Below, piece after piece: positions 1-6,621 of a stretch of DNA of 6,799 nucleotides (positions are counted from its first letter, which is position 1; each line of letters opens with the position of its first letter). This stretch comes from Dethiosulfatibacter sp. GTDB taxonomy: Bacteria > Bacillota_A > Clostridia > Tissierellales > Dethiosulfatibacteraceae. The position numbers were made by a program, and so were the translations under genes. The stretch covers positions 1 to 6,799 of the forward strand of contig JAHRFV010000080.1 in the NCBI GenBank assembly GCA_019084435.1, in the 5' to 3' direction. The notes beneath the pieces were generated by a model. The model saw only the letters and a list, made by a program, of their open reading frames with translations. It made no database searches and was not told the origin of the DNA.

Positions 1-1038
1 CAATGATTCTGCCTTAATTTGTTCCATCATGAAGTCCACAATTTCTGAACCGCTTAGAACATCTTCGTTTTCGACATCTTTTTCGCTTAACACATATCTT
101 TCATTTATCAATAGTGGCACATACAGTTTATTCTTGTTTTCGTATGGGATTGAGTAACGAATGTTCTGCCCGTTGAAGAACTCCTCTCTAACATAGTTAT
201 CGACTGTAAACCTAACCCTTACGACACCCCTGATTTCAGAAAATGGTCTAACAAAAGCCCAATAAGCATTTACAGCCTTTTGGTCTTCCAGATTATAAAC
301 CTCATCATCCCCAGGAATATCAATATAAATCACACCATCTCTCAAAATAATATAGTTGATGCCTCCTACAGGGTTATATAATCCTTCGATGGCACTTTCT
401 CTCAAATAAGCATCTTCCATCAACTTATGTACTGAATTTGTGTTAGATACAAATTCTGAGACGGGAACCAGATCATTATCTTCACTCGATAGATAATAAG
501 AGATGCCTATAAGACCAGCAGGCGCTTCATTTGTTGAGCGAATGTAAACGCCGTCATTGATATATTGTGTCACGATTTCAACTGTCTTGTTCGCTAGTTC
601 ACTAAAAGTGGACTTAATAACCAATCTATATGACCCGTTCTTCAGACCCAAATCTTTTTGGTTGATTTTCGCGGATATATTTATAGGTGAATCGACAGAT
701 AACAGGTAAGAATCATTTTCCAGGTTCAAGGATTCCATCAGTGTGATATTTTGATTGGCTTTAATCAAGGTACCATCCTGGTAGATATCCACTAGAATCA
801 AAGTTTCACTGGTTGGATTCAAAACAATATCCTGAGTGGTGCTGATTTCCAACTCAACTACATCAGGGTCATTAAAATTGCTGCCGTTTTTTGATATGAA
901 GGTAATTTGGGTATCCTCTTCATCATCTTCAGGTATTGTGATTATTGAACTGTAATCTATGGGTGACAAAAACAAGGGCATGGTTGATGCCGTAAAAACA
1001 ATAATCAATATTAACAGGATATTGGTAAAAGCCTTCAT
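1..1038 (-). CDS. GerMN-domain-like exported protein, partial (C-terminus beyond window)
   Basis: The reading frame is open from ATG 1038-1036 to the left edge (346 codons, no stop), so the C-terminus is missing. The start is supported by AGAAGGAG ten bases upstream. Residues 5-25 form a hydrophobic signal peptide or anchor (ILLILIIVFTAS) with no lipobox cysteine. An acidic linker (EDDEED) follows near 38-42. Residues about 60-160 look like a beta-sandwich that I cannot assign. Residues about 178-282 fit a GerMN domain: LVPVSEFV, then a helix ending EGLYNP, then GVIYIDIP, then AVNAYWAFVRPFSEIRGVVRV. A second GerMN-like unit seems to begin at 304 (KLYVPLLINERYV), giving the tandem arrangement known from GerM. 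Family knowledge: GerMN proteins act at the cell surface in sporulation and spore germination, and the domain also occurs in other envelope lipoproteins. The GerMN assignment is from pattern recall and is moderate; a role in spores is inference. Confidence 0.7.
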   Translation of the reverse strand, partial: MKAFTNILLILIIVFTASTMPLFLSPIDYSSIITIPEDDEEDTQITFISKNGSNFNDPDVVELEISTTQDIVLNPTSETLILVDIYQDGTLIKANQNITLMESLNLENDSYLLSVDSPINISAKINQKDLGLKNGSYRLVIKSTFSELANKTVEIVTQYINDGVYIRSTNEAPAGLIGISYYLSSEDNDLVPVSEFVSNTNSVHKLMEDAYLRESAIEGLYNPVGGINYIILRDGVIYIDIPGDDEVYNLEDQKAVNAYWAFVRPFSEIRGVVRVRFTVDNYVREEFFNGQNIRYSIPYENKNKLYVPLLINERYVLSEKDVENEDVLSGSEIVDFMMEQIKAESL

Positions 1039-1048
1039 TACTTGTTCA

Positions 1049-1056
1049 CTCCTTCT
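1049..1056 (-). promoter_or_regulatory. Ribosome binding site of the GerMN-like gene
   Basis: The minus strand reads AGAAGGAG, ten bases before ATG 1038. It fixes the start codon of the left-hand gene, and the hydrophobic signal segment begins right after it. Confidence 0.75.
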
Positions 1057-1068
1057 ATTGCTATTGCC

Positions 1069-1082
1069 ATTATATAATAGCA
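1069..1082 (-). promoter_or_regulatory. Candidate promoter (-10 region) of the GerMN-like gene
   Basis: On the minus strand 1082-1074 reads TGCTATTAT, an extended -10 (TGnTATnnT), and the overlapping 1074-1069 reads TATAAT. No good -35 hexamer is visible at 16-18 bases. Transcription starting near 1062 would give a leader of about 24 bases ending in the ribosome binding site. A sporulation sigma factor cannot be excluded, but I see no clear match to one. Confidence 0.4.
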
Positions 1083-1124
1083 TCGTTGAAAAATAAACAC
1101 TAATATTTCCTCTTTGATAGATAT

Positions 1125-1156
1125 AAACCACTAGATTGCTGGTTTTTTGATCAAAA
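1125..1156. repeat. Adjacent inverted repeats in the divergent promoter region
   Basis: AAACCA (1125-1130) and TGGTTT (1140-1145) form a 6-base inverted repeat around a 9-base centre. It abuts the perfect 12-base palindrome TTTTGATCAAAA (1145-1156). They lie about 45-75 bases upstream of the -10 proposed for the GerMN-like gene and could be operator sites. In A/T-rich DNA such short repeats also arise by chance. Confidence 0.3.
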
Positions 1157-1223
1157 TGCTGACTTTCACAAGATTAATTTATAATTTAAAAAAATATTAG
1201 TAGTATTATTAAAAATATAGTTG

Positions 1224-1229
1224 TATAAT
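1224..1229 (+). promoter_or_regulatory. Candidate -10 element for the SLH protein gene
   Basis: TATAAT matches the consensus -10 hexamer and sits within a stretch of almost pure A/T that could act like an UP element. No convincing -35 hexamer lies 16-18 bases upstream. If it is used, the transcript would start near 1236 and carry a leader of about 125 bases; long leaders are common for S-layer genes. Other A/T-rich hexamers nearby could serve instead. Confidence 0.3.
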
Positions 1230-1345
1230 AGATTAAATAAATATATAAATAAAATTATATAACAAAAGTTTGTATATTTAATGTGTAAGAATACTTAGAA
1301 CTTAACAAGTAGTAAGCATAAAAGTGTCTAAACACAAAAAGAAAT

Positions 1346-1351
1346 AGGAGG
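1346..1351 (+). promoter_or_regulatory. Ribosome binding site AGGAGG pointing to ATG 1360
   Basis: A perfect AGGAGG lies eight bases before ATG 1360. It is 36 bases from ATG 1388, the first in-frame ATG of the long SLH reading frame, which has no Shine-Dalgarno sequence of its own. The site therefore argues that translation begins at 1360, out of frame with the body of the gene. Confidence 0.8.
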
Positions 1352-1359
1352 CAACAATA

Positions 1360-1388
1360 ATGACGATAACAATGAAAAAAATTAAAAA
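1360..1388 (+). other. Out-of-frame N-terminus of the SLH protein (A-run frame break)
   Basis: From ATG 1360 the frame reads MTITMKKIKN and then leaves the SLH frame, ending at TGA 1513-1515 after 51 codons. The SLH frame itself has a TGA at 1373-1375, just before ATG 1388. Removing one A from either the seven-A run (1375-1381) or the five-A run (1384-1388) gives MTITMKK(I/L)KMGIAMVAV. That is a textbook signal peptide with a basic N-region, which the ATG 1388 product lacks. The break may be a homopolymer sequencing error, a phase-variable tract, or a site of transcriptional or ribosomal slippage. Confidence 0.7.
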
Positions 1389-3172
1389 TGGGAATTGCAA
1401 TGGTGGCAGTTTTTCTAATGCTATTTACAATAATTCCCATGAATGCGAATGCGATGGAGACGGCATCAGATATCTCTGGGCATTGGGCAGAAGAGACAAT
1501 ACAAGAGTGGATTGATAACGACTGGGTTAAAGGATATTTGGATGGATCATTCAAACCCGATGATTATATTACTCGAGCAGAGTTTGTAGCTTTGGTCAAC
1601 CGATCCTTTCAATTTACAGCAACAGGTTCAACTAGCTTTACCGATGTAAATCAAAATGCATGGTATGCTTCAGCAGTTGGAATTGCTGTCAGAGCCGGTT
1701 ACATTCAAGGGTATAACGATAATACCATGAGACCGGAAAACCACATCAGTCGAGAAGAGGCTGCAACAATCATCATGAAAATCAACAATCTATCAGCCAA
1801 TTCAACAGCAGCCAATGTATTCACAGATTCGGGACTACTAACTTGGAGTAGAGGAGCAGTTGGAGCAGTTGCTGCTGTGAACCTTATGACAGGATATCCT
1901 GATGGAACATTTGGTCCGGACAGAATGATCAGACGTGGTGAAACAGTTGTTTTACTTGACAGATCAGTAAAATATATTGACGAGATGGATGCACCAGCAG
2001 CTCCTGATGTTACTCGTGATGATTCAGCAAATACTGTAACAGGTATGACATCAGCAATGGAGTACAAATTGGATGATGGCAACTGGACCTCTTATGTAGC
2101 CAGCGTGTTTGATGATTTGGATCTGAGCGGGAACCATACTTTATTGGTTCGTTATGAAGCAATGGGAATTCTTCCTTCTGGAATGATCACAACATTGACC
2201 TTCACAACAACTTCATCAGGTGGCGGTGGAAACAATGACATAGTCGTGACATCTGTAAACGTTTCAGGTAGTGCTATAGTTGGAACAACACTGTCAGCAA
2301 TAACAGTGCCAGTTAACGCAACTGGAAACTATCAGTGGAGTATAGCTACTACAGAAGGCGCGATATATACAAATATTACTGGTGCAACAGACGTGACTTA
2401 TGTTCCTGTGTCAGCTGATGCCACACAATACATTAAGGTAACATTTATAGCATATGGAAACTACACAGGAACAGTAACAAGTGATGCTATAAGGGTAGTG
2501 CTTAATGTAGCAGAAGCTAATCAAGCAGCAGCAACAACAGTGGATGTTTTAATCGCAGCTTTACCAACAACCGGATTGGTGGAACTCATTGATGCAGCTC
2601 AAATAGAAGCAACAAGAGTGGCTTTTGACCTGTTAACACCGGCACAAGTGCTGTTGATGACAGAGACAGAAGCAACTCTAATAGCAGCAGAAGCCGAGTT
2701 ACAATTATTAGTTGATCAAGCAGCAGCAACAGCGACAGTAGTAACAGCTGAAGGTTTATCGGATGCTCTTGACGGAACTAATCAAGTTGCTATAAATGCA
2801 GCACAGACTTCTCATAATGATGCATTGGCATTAGTTAATGCATTAGAGGCAGGAACAGTAAAGGATGCTTTAATAGCTAGACTAGTAGTTGTTCAAGATG
2901 AGATTGATGCAGCACAAGTTACATTTGATGTAGCAGCAGTGATGTCATTAGTAGTAGATGGAACCGTAACAGTTGCTATAGGAGCCGAACAAGTAATAAA
3001 AACAGCAGCAGTACAAACGTATGTAAACGGATTGATTGCTGGTACTGACTTTGTAACTAACGGTGGAACAGCAACAGTAACACATGATGCTCTAGATGTT
3101 TACGATGTAGAGTTCAATCTAAATGCAGTGACTGAAACAAAAACAATCACAATGGTAGTAACTGAAGAATAA
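1388..3172 (+). CDS. S-layer homology (SLH) domain surface protein, modular and Ala-rich
   Basis: This is an exported wall-associated protein of 594 residues counted from ATG 1388; the true start is probably ATG 1360 across a one-base frame break. The hydrophobic core (residues 4-17) and the AxA-type site NANA before Met23 form a Sec signal peptide. Three SLH repeats follow at about 28-72, 84-132 and 145-193, each with a GY-DG/N--P turn and a TRAE-type motif (TRAE, SREE, RRGE); SLH trimers bind secondary cell-wall polymer. Residues about 200-273 resemble DUF4073 (MEYKLDDGNWTSY, TTLTFT). After a Gly-rich linker (278-281), residues 285-371 form an Ig-like module (NYQWS, YIKVT, NYTGTVTS). Residues 374-510 are Ala-rich helical repeats (ALPTTG, LLTPAQ, AEAELQ), and 511-594 look beta-rich. 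There are no cysteines and no catalytic motif, so a structural or adhesive role is inferred. A strong terminator follows the stop. Confidence 0.88.
   Translation: MGIAMVAVFLMLFTIIPMNANAMETASDISGHWAEETIQEWIDNDWVKGYLDGSFKPDDYITRAEFVALVNRSFQFTATGSTSFTDVNQNAWYASAVGIAVRAGYIQGYNDNTMRPENHISREEAATIIMKINNLSANSTAANVFTDSGLLTWSRGAVGAVAAVNLMTGYPDGTFGPDRMIRRGETVVLLDRSVKYIDEMDAPAAPDVTRDDSANTVTGMTSAMEYKLDDGNWTSYVASVFDDLDLSGNHTLLVRYEAMGILPSGMITTLTFTTTSSGGGGNNDIVVTSVNVSGSAIVGTTLSAITVPVNATGNYQWSIATTEGAIYTNITGATDVTYVPVSADATQYIKVTFIAYGNYTGTVTSDAIRVVLNVAEANQAAATTVDVLIAALPTTGLVELIDAAQIEATRVAFDLLTPAQVLLMTETEATLIAAEAELQLLVDQAAATATVVTAEGLSDALDGTNQVAINAAQTSHNDALALVNALEAGTVKDALIARLVVVQDEIDAAQVTFDVAAVMSLVVDGTVTVAIGAEQVIKTAAVQTYVNGLIAGTDFVTNGGTATVTHDALDVYDVEFNLNAVTETKTITMVVTEE
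2521..2731 (+). repeat. 65-residue period in the Ala-rich helical part of the SLH protein
   Basis: The 16-base sequence TCAAGCAGCAGCAACA occurs exactly at 2521-2536 and again at 2716-2731, a spacing of 195 bases (65 codons) in the same frame. Each copy encodes QAAAT and opens one helical unit of the encoded protein (near residues 379 and 444). Beyond this, the protein units are diverged. This fits an old tandem duplication, or convergence on a GCA-rich alanine tract. Confidence 0.5.
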
Positions 3173-3229
3173 TAACAACACGAAACATTCCTTCTTAAGA
3201 CACGAAGGGCAAAGTTCAGTAACAAAACC

Positions 3230-3275
3230 AACACCCCGCAGAAGAGTCGAACCTGACTCATCTGCGGGGTGTTTT
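3230..3275. terminator. Strong two-part hairpin terminator, probably bidirectional
   Basis: AACACCCCGCAGA (3230-3242) pairs perfectly with 3261-3273. Inside, after a symmetrical A-A mismatch (3243/3260), GAGTC (3244-3248) pairs with GACTC (3255-3259) around a 6-base loop. On the plus strand the stem runs into TTTT (3272-3275). On the minus strand it exits into TTGGTTTTGTT, a weaker T-rich tract. It lies 57 bases after the SLH gene stop and 31 bases after the stop of the convergent 1053-residue gene, so it can serve both. Confidence 0.9.
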
Positions 3276-3306
3276 ATAGAGCAATTTAAATAATTTTAGT
3301 TATATA

Positions 3307-6300
3307 CTATTTTGTCCAACTAGCACTGACAGACATCTGAACCTTTTCGTAGCCTTTGTGATTATGTTCATTGGTGAAAACATATTTGATGGTAGGATCC
3401 AAGTAGAATAAAACACCATCACGTTTCATGTACTCCTCTGCAGTAGGAAATCGACCTATGAGATTGAAATGGGTAAATTTCTTGTTTCCATTACCGAAAT
3501 ACATGTTCTCAAAGTCTGTTTTAATGAATTCCTCACCCTCAGGATAGTTGGGCATTTGTTTACCGTCATATGGATTCAGATATACTCGTACGATTTTTTT
3601 CTCATAAGGTTGAAGTATTGGTATCTTGATGCCTGGTTGTGGATTGAATACATCATATATGGCCTTGTAGCCTTGAGCATAGTTGATGGTATGGCCATTC
3701 AATCCAGACTCGAAATGGTTTCTGTAGGATATTGCGGCTTGTAAGTTGGCACCCTGATCGGCGAAGCTGACTGCTGGAACAAGTGATAATGGATAGACCG
3801 GATTGATCATATTGTAGTGATCTAACTCAAAGGTTACCCTAACGTCGAAGGTTCCTGGTATGGATTTTACATTCGTCGGATTGGATATCTCAACATCCAC
3901 ATATCCCGGCTTATACATATAGTCTGGATCAAGTTTCAAGAAAGGTGCATCAATAGGATTGAAGTCAGCGTAGTTTGCCGCTTTATCAATTTCATTAGCA
4001 ATGCCGGTGACGATTTTTTCAAATTGATCTTTTGTGAGATCAGTGACAGGAATTCCAGCCTCAGTTAGTGCTACTTCAGCAAAATAACTCATCCCTTGTT
4101 CAGCAAGCTGATCAAAATTTGGTAGTGTTGGTGGGATACCGATCGCCATCAATCCATAATTGAGATAAGCCTCCAAGGCGGTTTTAAAATGTCCTTTCAA
4201 TGATTCAATAGGACAAAGATTGACGACGAAATTGACCAAATCTGATTTTAATTTGGCATAGGCTGCGCTGACCTGATTAACTATGGTTTTTATTGCATTT
4301 ACCAAATCCTTGAAGAAGTTGACTATGCCTTCAAATAGCTGCTGCCAAAAGCCCTTATCCTCTTCTTCCATTCGGAAATAGACTTTGGTTCCGACCGTAA
4401 GTACACGAGGGATGACGAGGGTTTCATAGTCCTGGGCATTTTTTATTCCTTGGGATGCATAAAGATTAATATAAGGTGCTCTGTATGGATATAGAACCTC
4501 ATTAGTATTAGTGTTTCTCCAATTACACTTGATGTCAGCAGCTTTTGGTGCTGTAAAAACATAATAATGATGCATATATTCTTTGTCAGGCCATTCAGGC
4601 TTCGTGTAATTCAATATCTTGACATTTGGTTTCGATACCTTCAAAGTCTCGACTGATTTGTAAGGATCATCACTAAACCACGTAATAGGTGGGTTATAGC
4701 CATACTCTATTGTAACCGGTGTTGAGTAGCTTACATCATACTTTCCAGGGGTTGTAGATTTTTTAAAAGCCACACCTCTCAGGTAGTATTTGATATATTG
4801 ACCCTCTTTCATTTGTGAGGCGGGTTTGGCGAATTTCGTAAAATCTACAAAGACGCTATTTGGGAAGTCTAGATTGATGGATGTGACGGGTAGCGGGTAC
4901 TCTTTTTCATAGATTACATTAGGCGTGTTGGGCCAACCGCCTCCGGTAGATGGAAACTTTTCGGTTGTGATTTGTATGGCAATCTTATCATAAGTACTGT
5001 CTATACCATTAAAATGGAACAATCTGTTTTCATTGGATCTAGGGTCGACACCAAACACACTCTTAAATGTTGGATGATCAAGGAATTCACCGGAGAAAAC
5101 ACCACCAGGACGATAAGGTGTCCAAACTTGGAATGCTGAGGTTATTTTTTCACTTGGATTGTAGTCGATTACCCTTTCGCCATAAACGACAGCAATGCCT
5201 TTTCCAGGATCGCCTATAGGATTTCCAAATGAATCAACTGCAACCGCGCGTACATAATAGTTAGCGTGCTTTTGCTCAATCGGTTTGTAAGTGGCGGTTG
5301 AACTTATAAGGCCAGTATTTATGAGTGAGTAGGTAGGCTTCTTCAGATTGCCAAAATCAATCTGGAATTCACCTAGAGTGGCATCCGCTTCTCCACTGGC
5401 CAGTAAGCCAAGCGGTGATTTCCAGTTTTCTTTGTAACCGATAAATGGTGATACGGATACCTGCCAGACGATTTTTTTGACTCCGGACGCATTATGCAAC
5501 GTGAAGGCAAACCATCTTTTCTGGTTTTCGTTCTTATCAATAAAGGTTGTGTAGGAGGAGTTGGAGTAGATTGATTTTTCGGTTTCCGGAATTATTATGC
5601 CTGGTTTAATGATTATTGATGTGTTTAGTTGGAAGGTTGAACTCGGCTTGCTTGCCGGTTTCATTGGTGTAGACGCTGCATACAAAGAAACCCTTTCGTC
5701 ATATTTTGGGAAGAACAGAGTATGTTCTGGCATCTCCCTAAATCTTGTCAGATCACTAGCCCTGAGAAGGGAAGGCTTATAGGTGGTTATAGTGCCTAGA
5801 TCATTTTCAGGAAAAGTAGTGTTTTGTCCAGATGCATCTGAAAAATTTTCAAAGGTTCTTTTCAGTAGCACGATTGCCTGCTCTCTGGTAGTGTTTTGTA
5901 GAGGACCTATAGTGTTGTCTTCAAAGCCTCTCATTATCTGGTTTTTAAAGGCAAATTTCATTTCAGTCAGTGCCCAGGATGCGATTCTATTCTGATCCGT
6001 AAATAAAAAAGCACCGCTGACATCTTTGTCCAAGGCAGGAATACTCACATCCAATGCGCGGTAAATCATGACGCATATCTCTTGACGTGTGATATTGTTG
6101 CCAGGTGCAAATTCAGTGGCGCTGATACCTTTTACGATACCTAAATTGTATGCTTTCAGTATTTCAGGATTTTTGGTATCAGTGAAAGGATTGGTGGTTG
6201 TCAGAACAGTTTTGCCGGTTAGACTTTCATAGAGCTTGACTGCAATGGTGGAAAACTCTTCTCTGGTGATGCTTTTCTTGAAGTTGTTCATTATAAGTGC

Positions 6301-6468
6301 GTAGGTAAGATTGTATGTGTATGCTGCCAATAATTCGGATTCTGCCCAATCGCTTTGGGTACCGTCAAAATTCAATGGTGGTGGATTAGTTTCTGAAATC
6401 GCTGGAACAGTGAATAACATAGTCAGGACAAGAAGAATGCTGATGGTTCTGGATAAATATTTATTCAT
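3307..6468 (-). CDS. Large secreted SLH-domain protein of unknown function (1053 residues)
   Basis: The start ATG 6468 follows a near-perfect GAGGTGATG site. Residues 1-25 are a Sec signal peptide (basic MNKYLSR, then ILLVLTMLF, cleavage probably near AIS-ET). Three divergent SLH repeats follow at about 35-83, 95-140 and 156-207. They keep the TREE, TRQE and TREQ motifs, although the first has lost the usual glycine-rich turn. A Ser/Thr/Pro-containing linker (210-285) leads to two beta-rich repeats, about 330-430 and 494-590, each ending in a YYxRxVA strand and a VxYG/IEYG strand. A third related unit may cover 630-703. Residues 706-833 are mostly amphipathic helix with a GIPPTLPNF turn at 777-785. 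The C-terminal 850-1053 is beta-rich, aromatic and unrecognised. There are only three cysteines and no catalytic signature. Wall attachment is inferred from SLH family knowledge; the function beyond that is unknown. Confidence 0.9.
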   Translation of the reverse strand: MNKYLSRTISILLVLTMLFTVPAISETNPPPLNFDGTQSDWAESELLAAYTYNLTYALIMNNFKKSITREEFSTIAVKLYESLTGKTVLTTTNPFTDTKNPEILKAYNLGIVKGISATEFAPGNNITRQEICVMIYRALDVSIPALDKDVSGAFLFTDQNRIASWALTEMKFAFKNQIMRGFEDNTIGPLQNTTREQAIVLLKRTFENFSDASGQNTTFPENDLGTITTYKPSLLRASDLTRFREMPEHTLFFPKYDERVSLYAASTPMKPASKPSSTFQLNTSIIIKPGIIIPETEKSIYSNSSYTTFIDKNENQKRWFAFTLHNASGVKKIVWQVSVSPFIGYKENWKSPLGLLASGEADATLGEFQIDFGNLKKPTYSLINTGLISSTATYKPIEQKHANYYVRAVAVDSFGNPIGDPGKGIAVVYGERVIDYNPSEKITSAFQVWTPYRPGGVFSGEFLDHPTFKSVFGVDPRSNENRLFHFNGIDSTYDKIAIQITTEKFPSTGGGWPNTPNVIYEKEYPLPVTSINLDFPNSVFVDFTKFAKPASQMKEGQYIKYYLRGVAFKKSTTPGKYDVSYSTPVTIEYGYNPPITWFSDDPYKSVETLKVSKPNVKILNYTKPEWPDKEYMHHYYVFTAPKAADIKCNWRNTNTNEVLYPYRAPYINLYASQGIKNAQDYETLVIPRVLTVGTKVYFRMEEEDKGFWQQLFEGIVNFFKDLVNAIKTIVNQVSAAYAKLKSDLVNFVVNLCPIESLKGHFKTALEAYLNYGLMAIGIPPTLPNFDQLAEQGMSYFAEVALTEAGIPVTDLTKDQFEKIVTGIANEIDKAANYADFNPIDAPFLKLDPDYMYKPGYVDVEISNPTNVKSIPGTFDVRVTFELDHYNMINPVYPLSLVPAVSFADQGANLQAAISYRNHFESGLNGHTINYAQGYKAIYDVFNPQPGIKIPILQPYEKKIVRVYLNPYDGKQMPNYPEGEEFIKTDFENMYFGNGNKKFTHFNLIGRFPTAEEYMKRDGVLFYLDPTIKYVFTNEHNHKGYEKVQMSVSASWTK

Positions 6469-6470
6469 TT

Positions 6471-6479
6471 CATCACCTC
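6471..6479 (-). promoter_or_regulatory. Ribosome binding site of the 1053-residue SLH gene
   Basis: The minus strand reads GAGGTGATG just before ATG 6468, nearly a full complement to the 16S rRNA 3' end. It fixes the start, and a classical signal peptide follows directly. Confidence 0.8.
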
Positions 6480-6488
6480 GTAAAATAT

Positions 6489-6516
6489 TTATTACCTATC
6501 AATAAACAGCAGTCAA
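6489..6516 (-). promoter_or_regulatory. Candidate promoter of the 1053-residue SLH gene
   Basis: On the minus strand TTGACT (6516-6511) is a good -35, and TAATAA (6494-6489) lies 16 bases further on as a moderate -10. Transcription would begin close to the ribosome binding site, giving a short leader. The -35 lies within an inverted-repeat cluster. Alternatives are two TATAAT-like hexamers on the minus strand between about 6570 and 6590, which would put that cluster inside the leader RNA. Confidence 0.35.
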
Positions 6517-6555
6517 TAAGCTAACTAGAGTCAGTTAAATTTACTATTGACTCTA
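6511..6555. repeat. Overlapping, mutually exclusive inverted repeats upstream of the SLH gene
   Basis: TAGAGTCA (6526-6533) is a perfect inverted repeat of TGACTCTA (6548-6555). AGTCAATA (6511-6518) is a perfect inverted repeat of TATTGACT (6545-6552). The two share the right arm, so only one can form at a time. A third small pair, TAAC (6522-6525) and GTTA (6534-6537), is nested between them. The cluster may be a multi-site operator or, if transcribed, an RNA switch in the leader. Confidence 0.5.
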
Positions 6556-6621
6556 TATCCTAGATGTATATTATAAAAAATTATATCATATTAATAAAAA
6601 CAATTACTACTAAATATTCAA

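Larger units (their letters stand above)
1039..1359. other. A/T-rich divergent intergenic region
   Basis: This 321-base spacer separates the two divergent genes. The left third holds the promoter and ribosome binding site of the GerMN-like gene. The middle (about 1172-1265) is almost entirely A and T, with many short A- and T-runs. The right third is a probable untranslated leader of the SLH gene ending in AGGAGG. Two short inverted repeats lie at 1125-1156. I found no tRNA, recognisable riboswitch or open reading frame with a ribosome binding site here. Confidence 0.7.

Noticed and set aside
1172..1265. Very A/T-rich block considered as a replication origin or riboswitch
   Set aside because: There are no DnaA-box-like repeats, no iterons and no conserved riboswitch core; promoter-associated A/T richness is enough to explain it.
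1324..1335. Small hairpin GTGT-CTAA-ACAC just before the AGGAGG of the SLH gene
   Set aside because: A four-pair stem is too weak to support a regulatory call.
1255..1554. 99-codon open frame on the minus strand
   Set aside because: It overlaps the start of the SLH gene antisense, has no ribosome binding site, and its product has no recognisable domain; it is a shadow frame plus A/T-rich leader.
1705..2082. 125-codon open frame on the minus strand
   Set aside because: It lies entirely antisense to the second and third SLH repeats and the following module, whose coding signal is clear; it arises from the codon bias of that gene.
3193..3200. Palindrome TCTTAAGA between the SLH gene stop and the terminator
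   Set aside because: It is only eight bases and there is no promoter context; it is expected by chance.
3469..3744. 91-codon open frame on the plus strand
   Set aside because: It is antisense to the C-terminal region of the 1053-residue protein and has no upstream ribosome binding site.
5597..5995. Two adjoining open frames (61 and 70 codons) on the plus strand
   Set aside because: Both are antisense to the 1053-residue gene and have no family resemblance.
6311..6505. 64-codon open frame on the plus strand
   Set aside because: It is antisense to the signal peptide and first SLH repeat, and its end runs into the intergenic region; it has no start signals.
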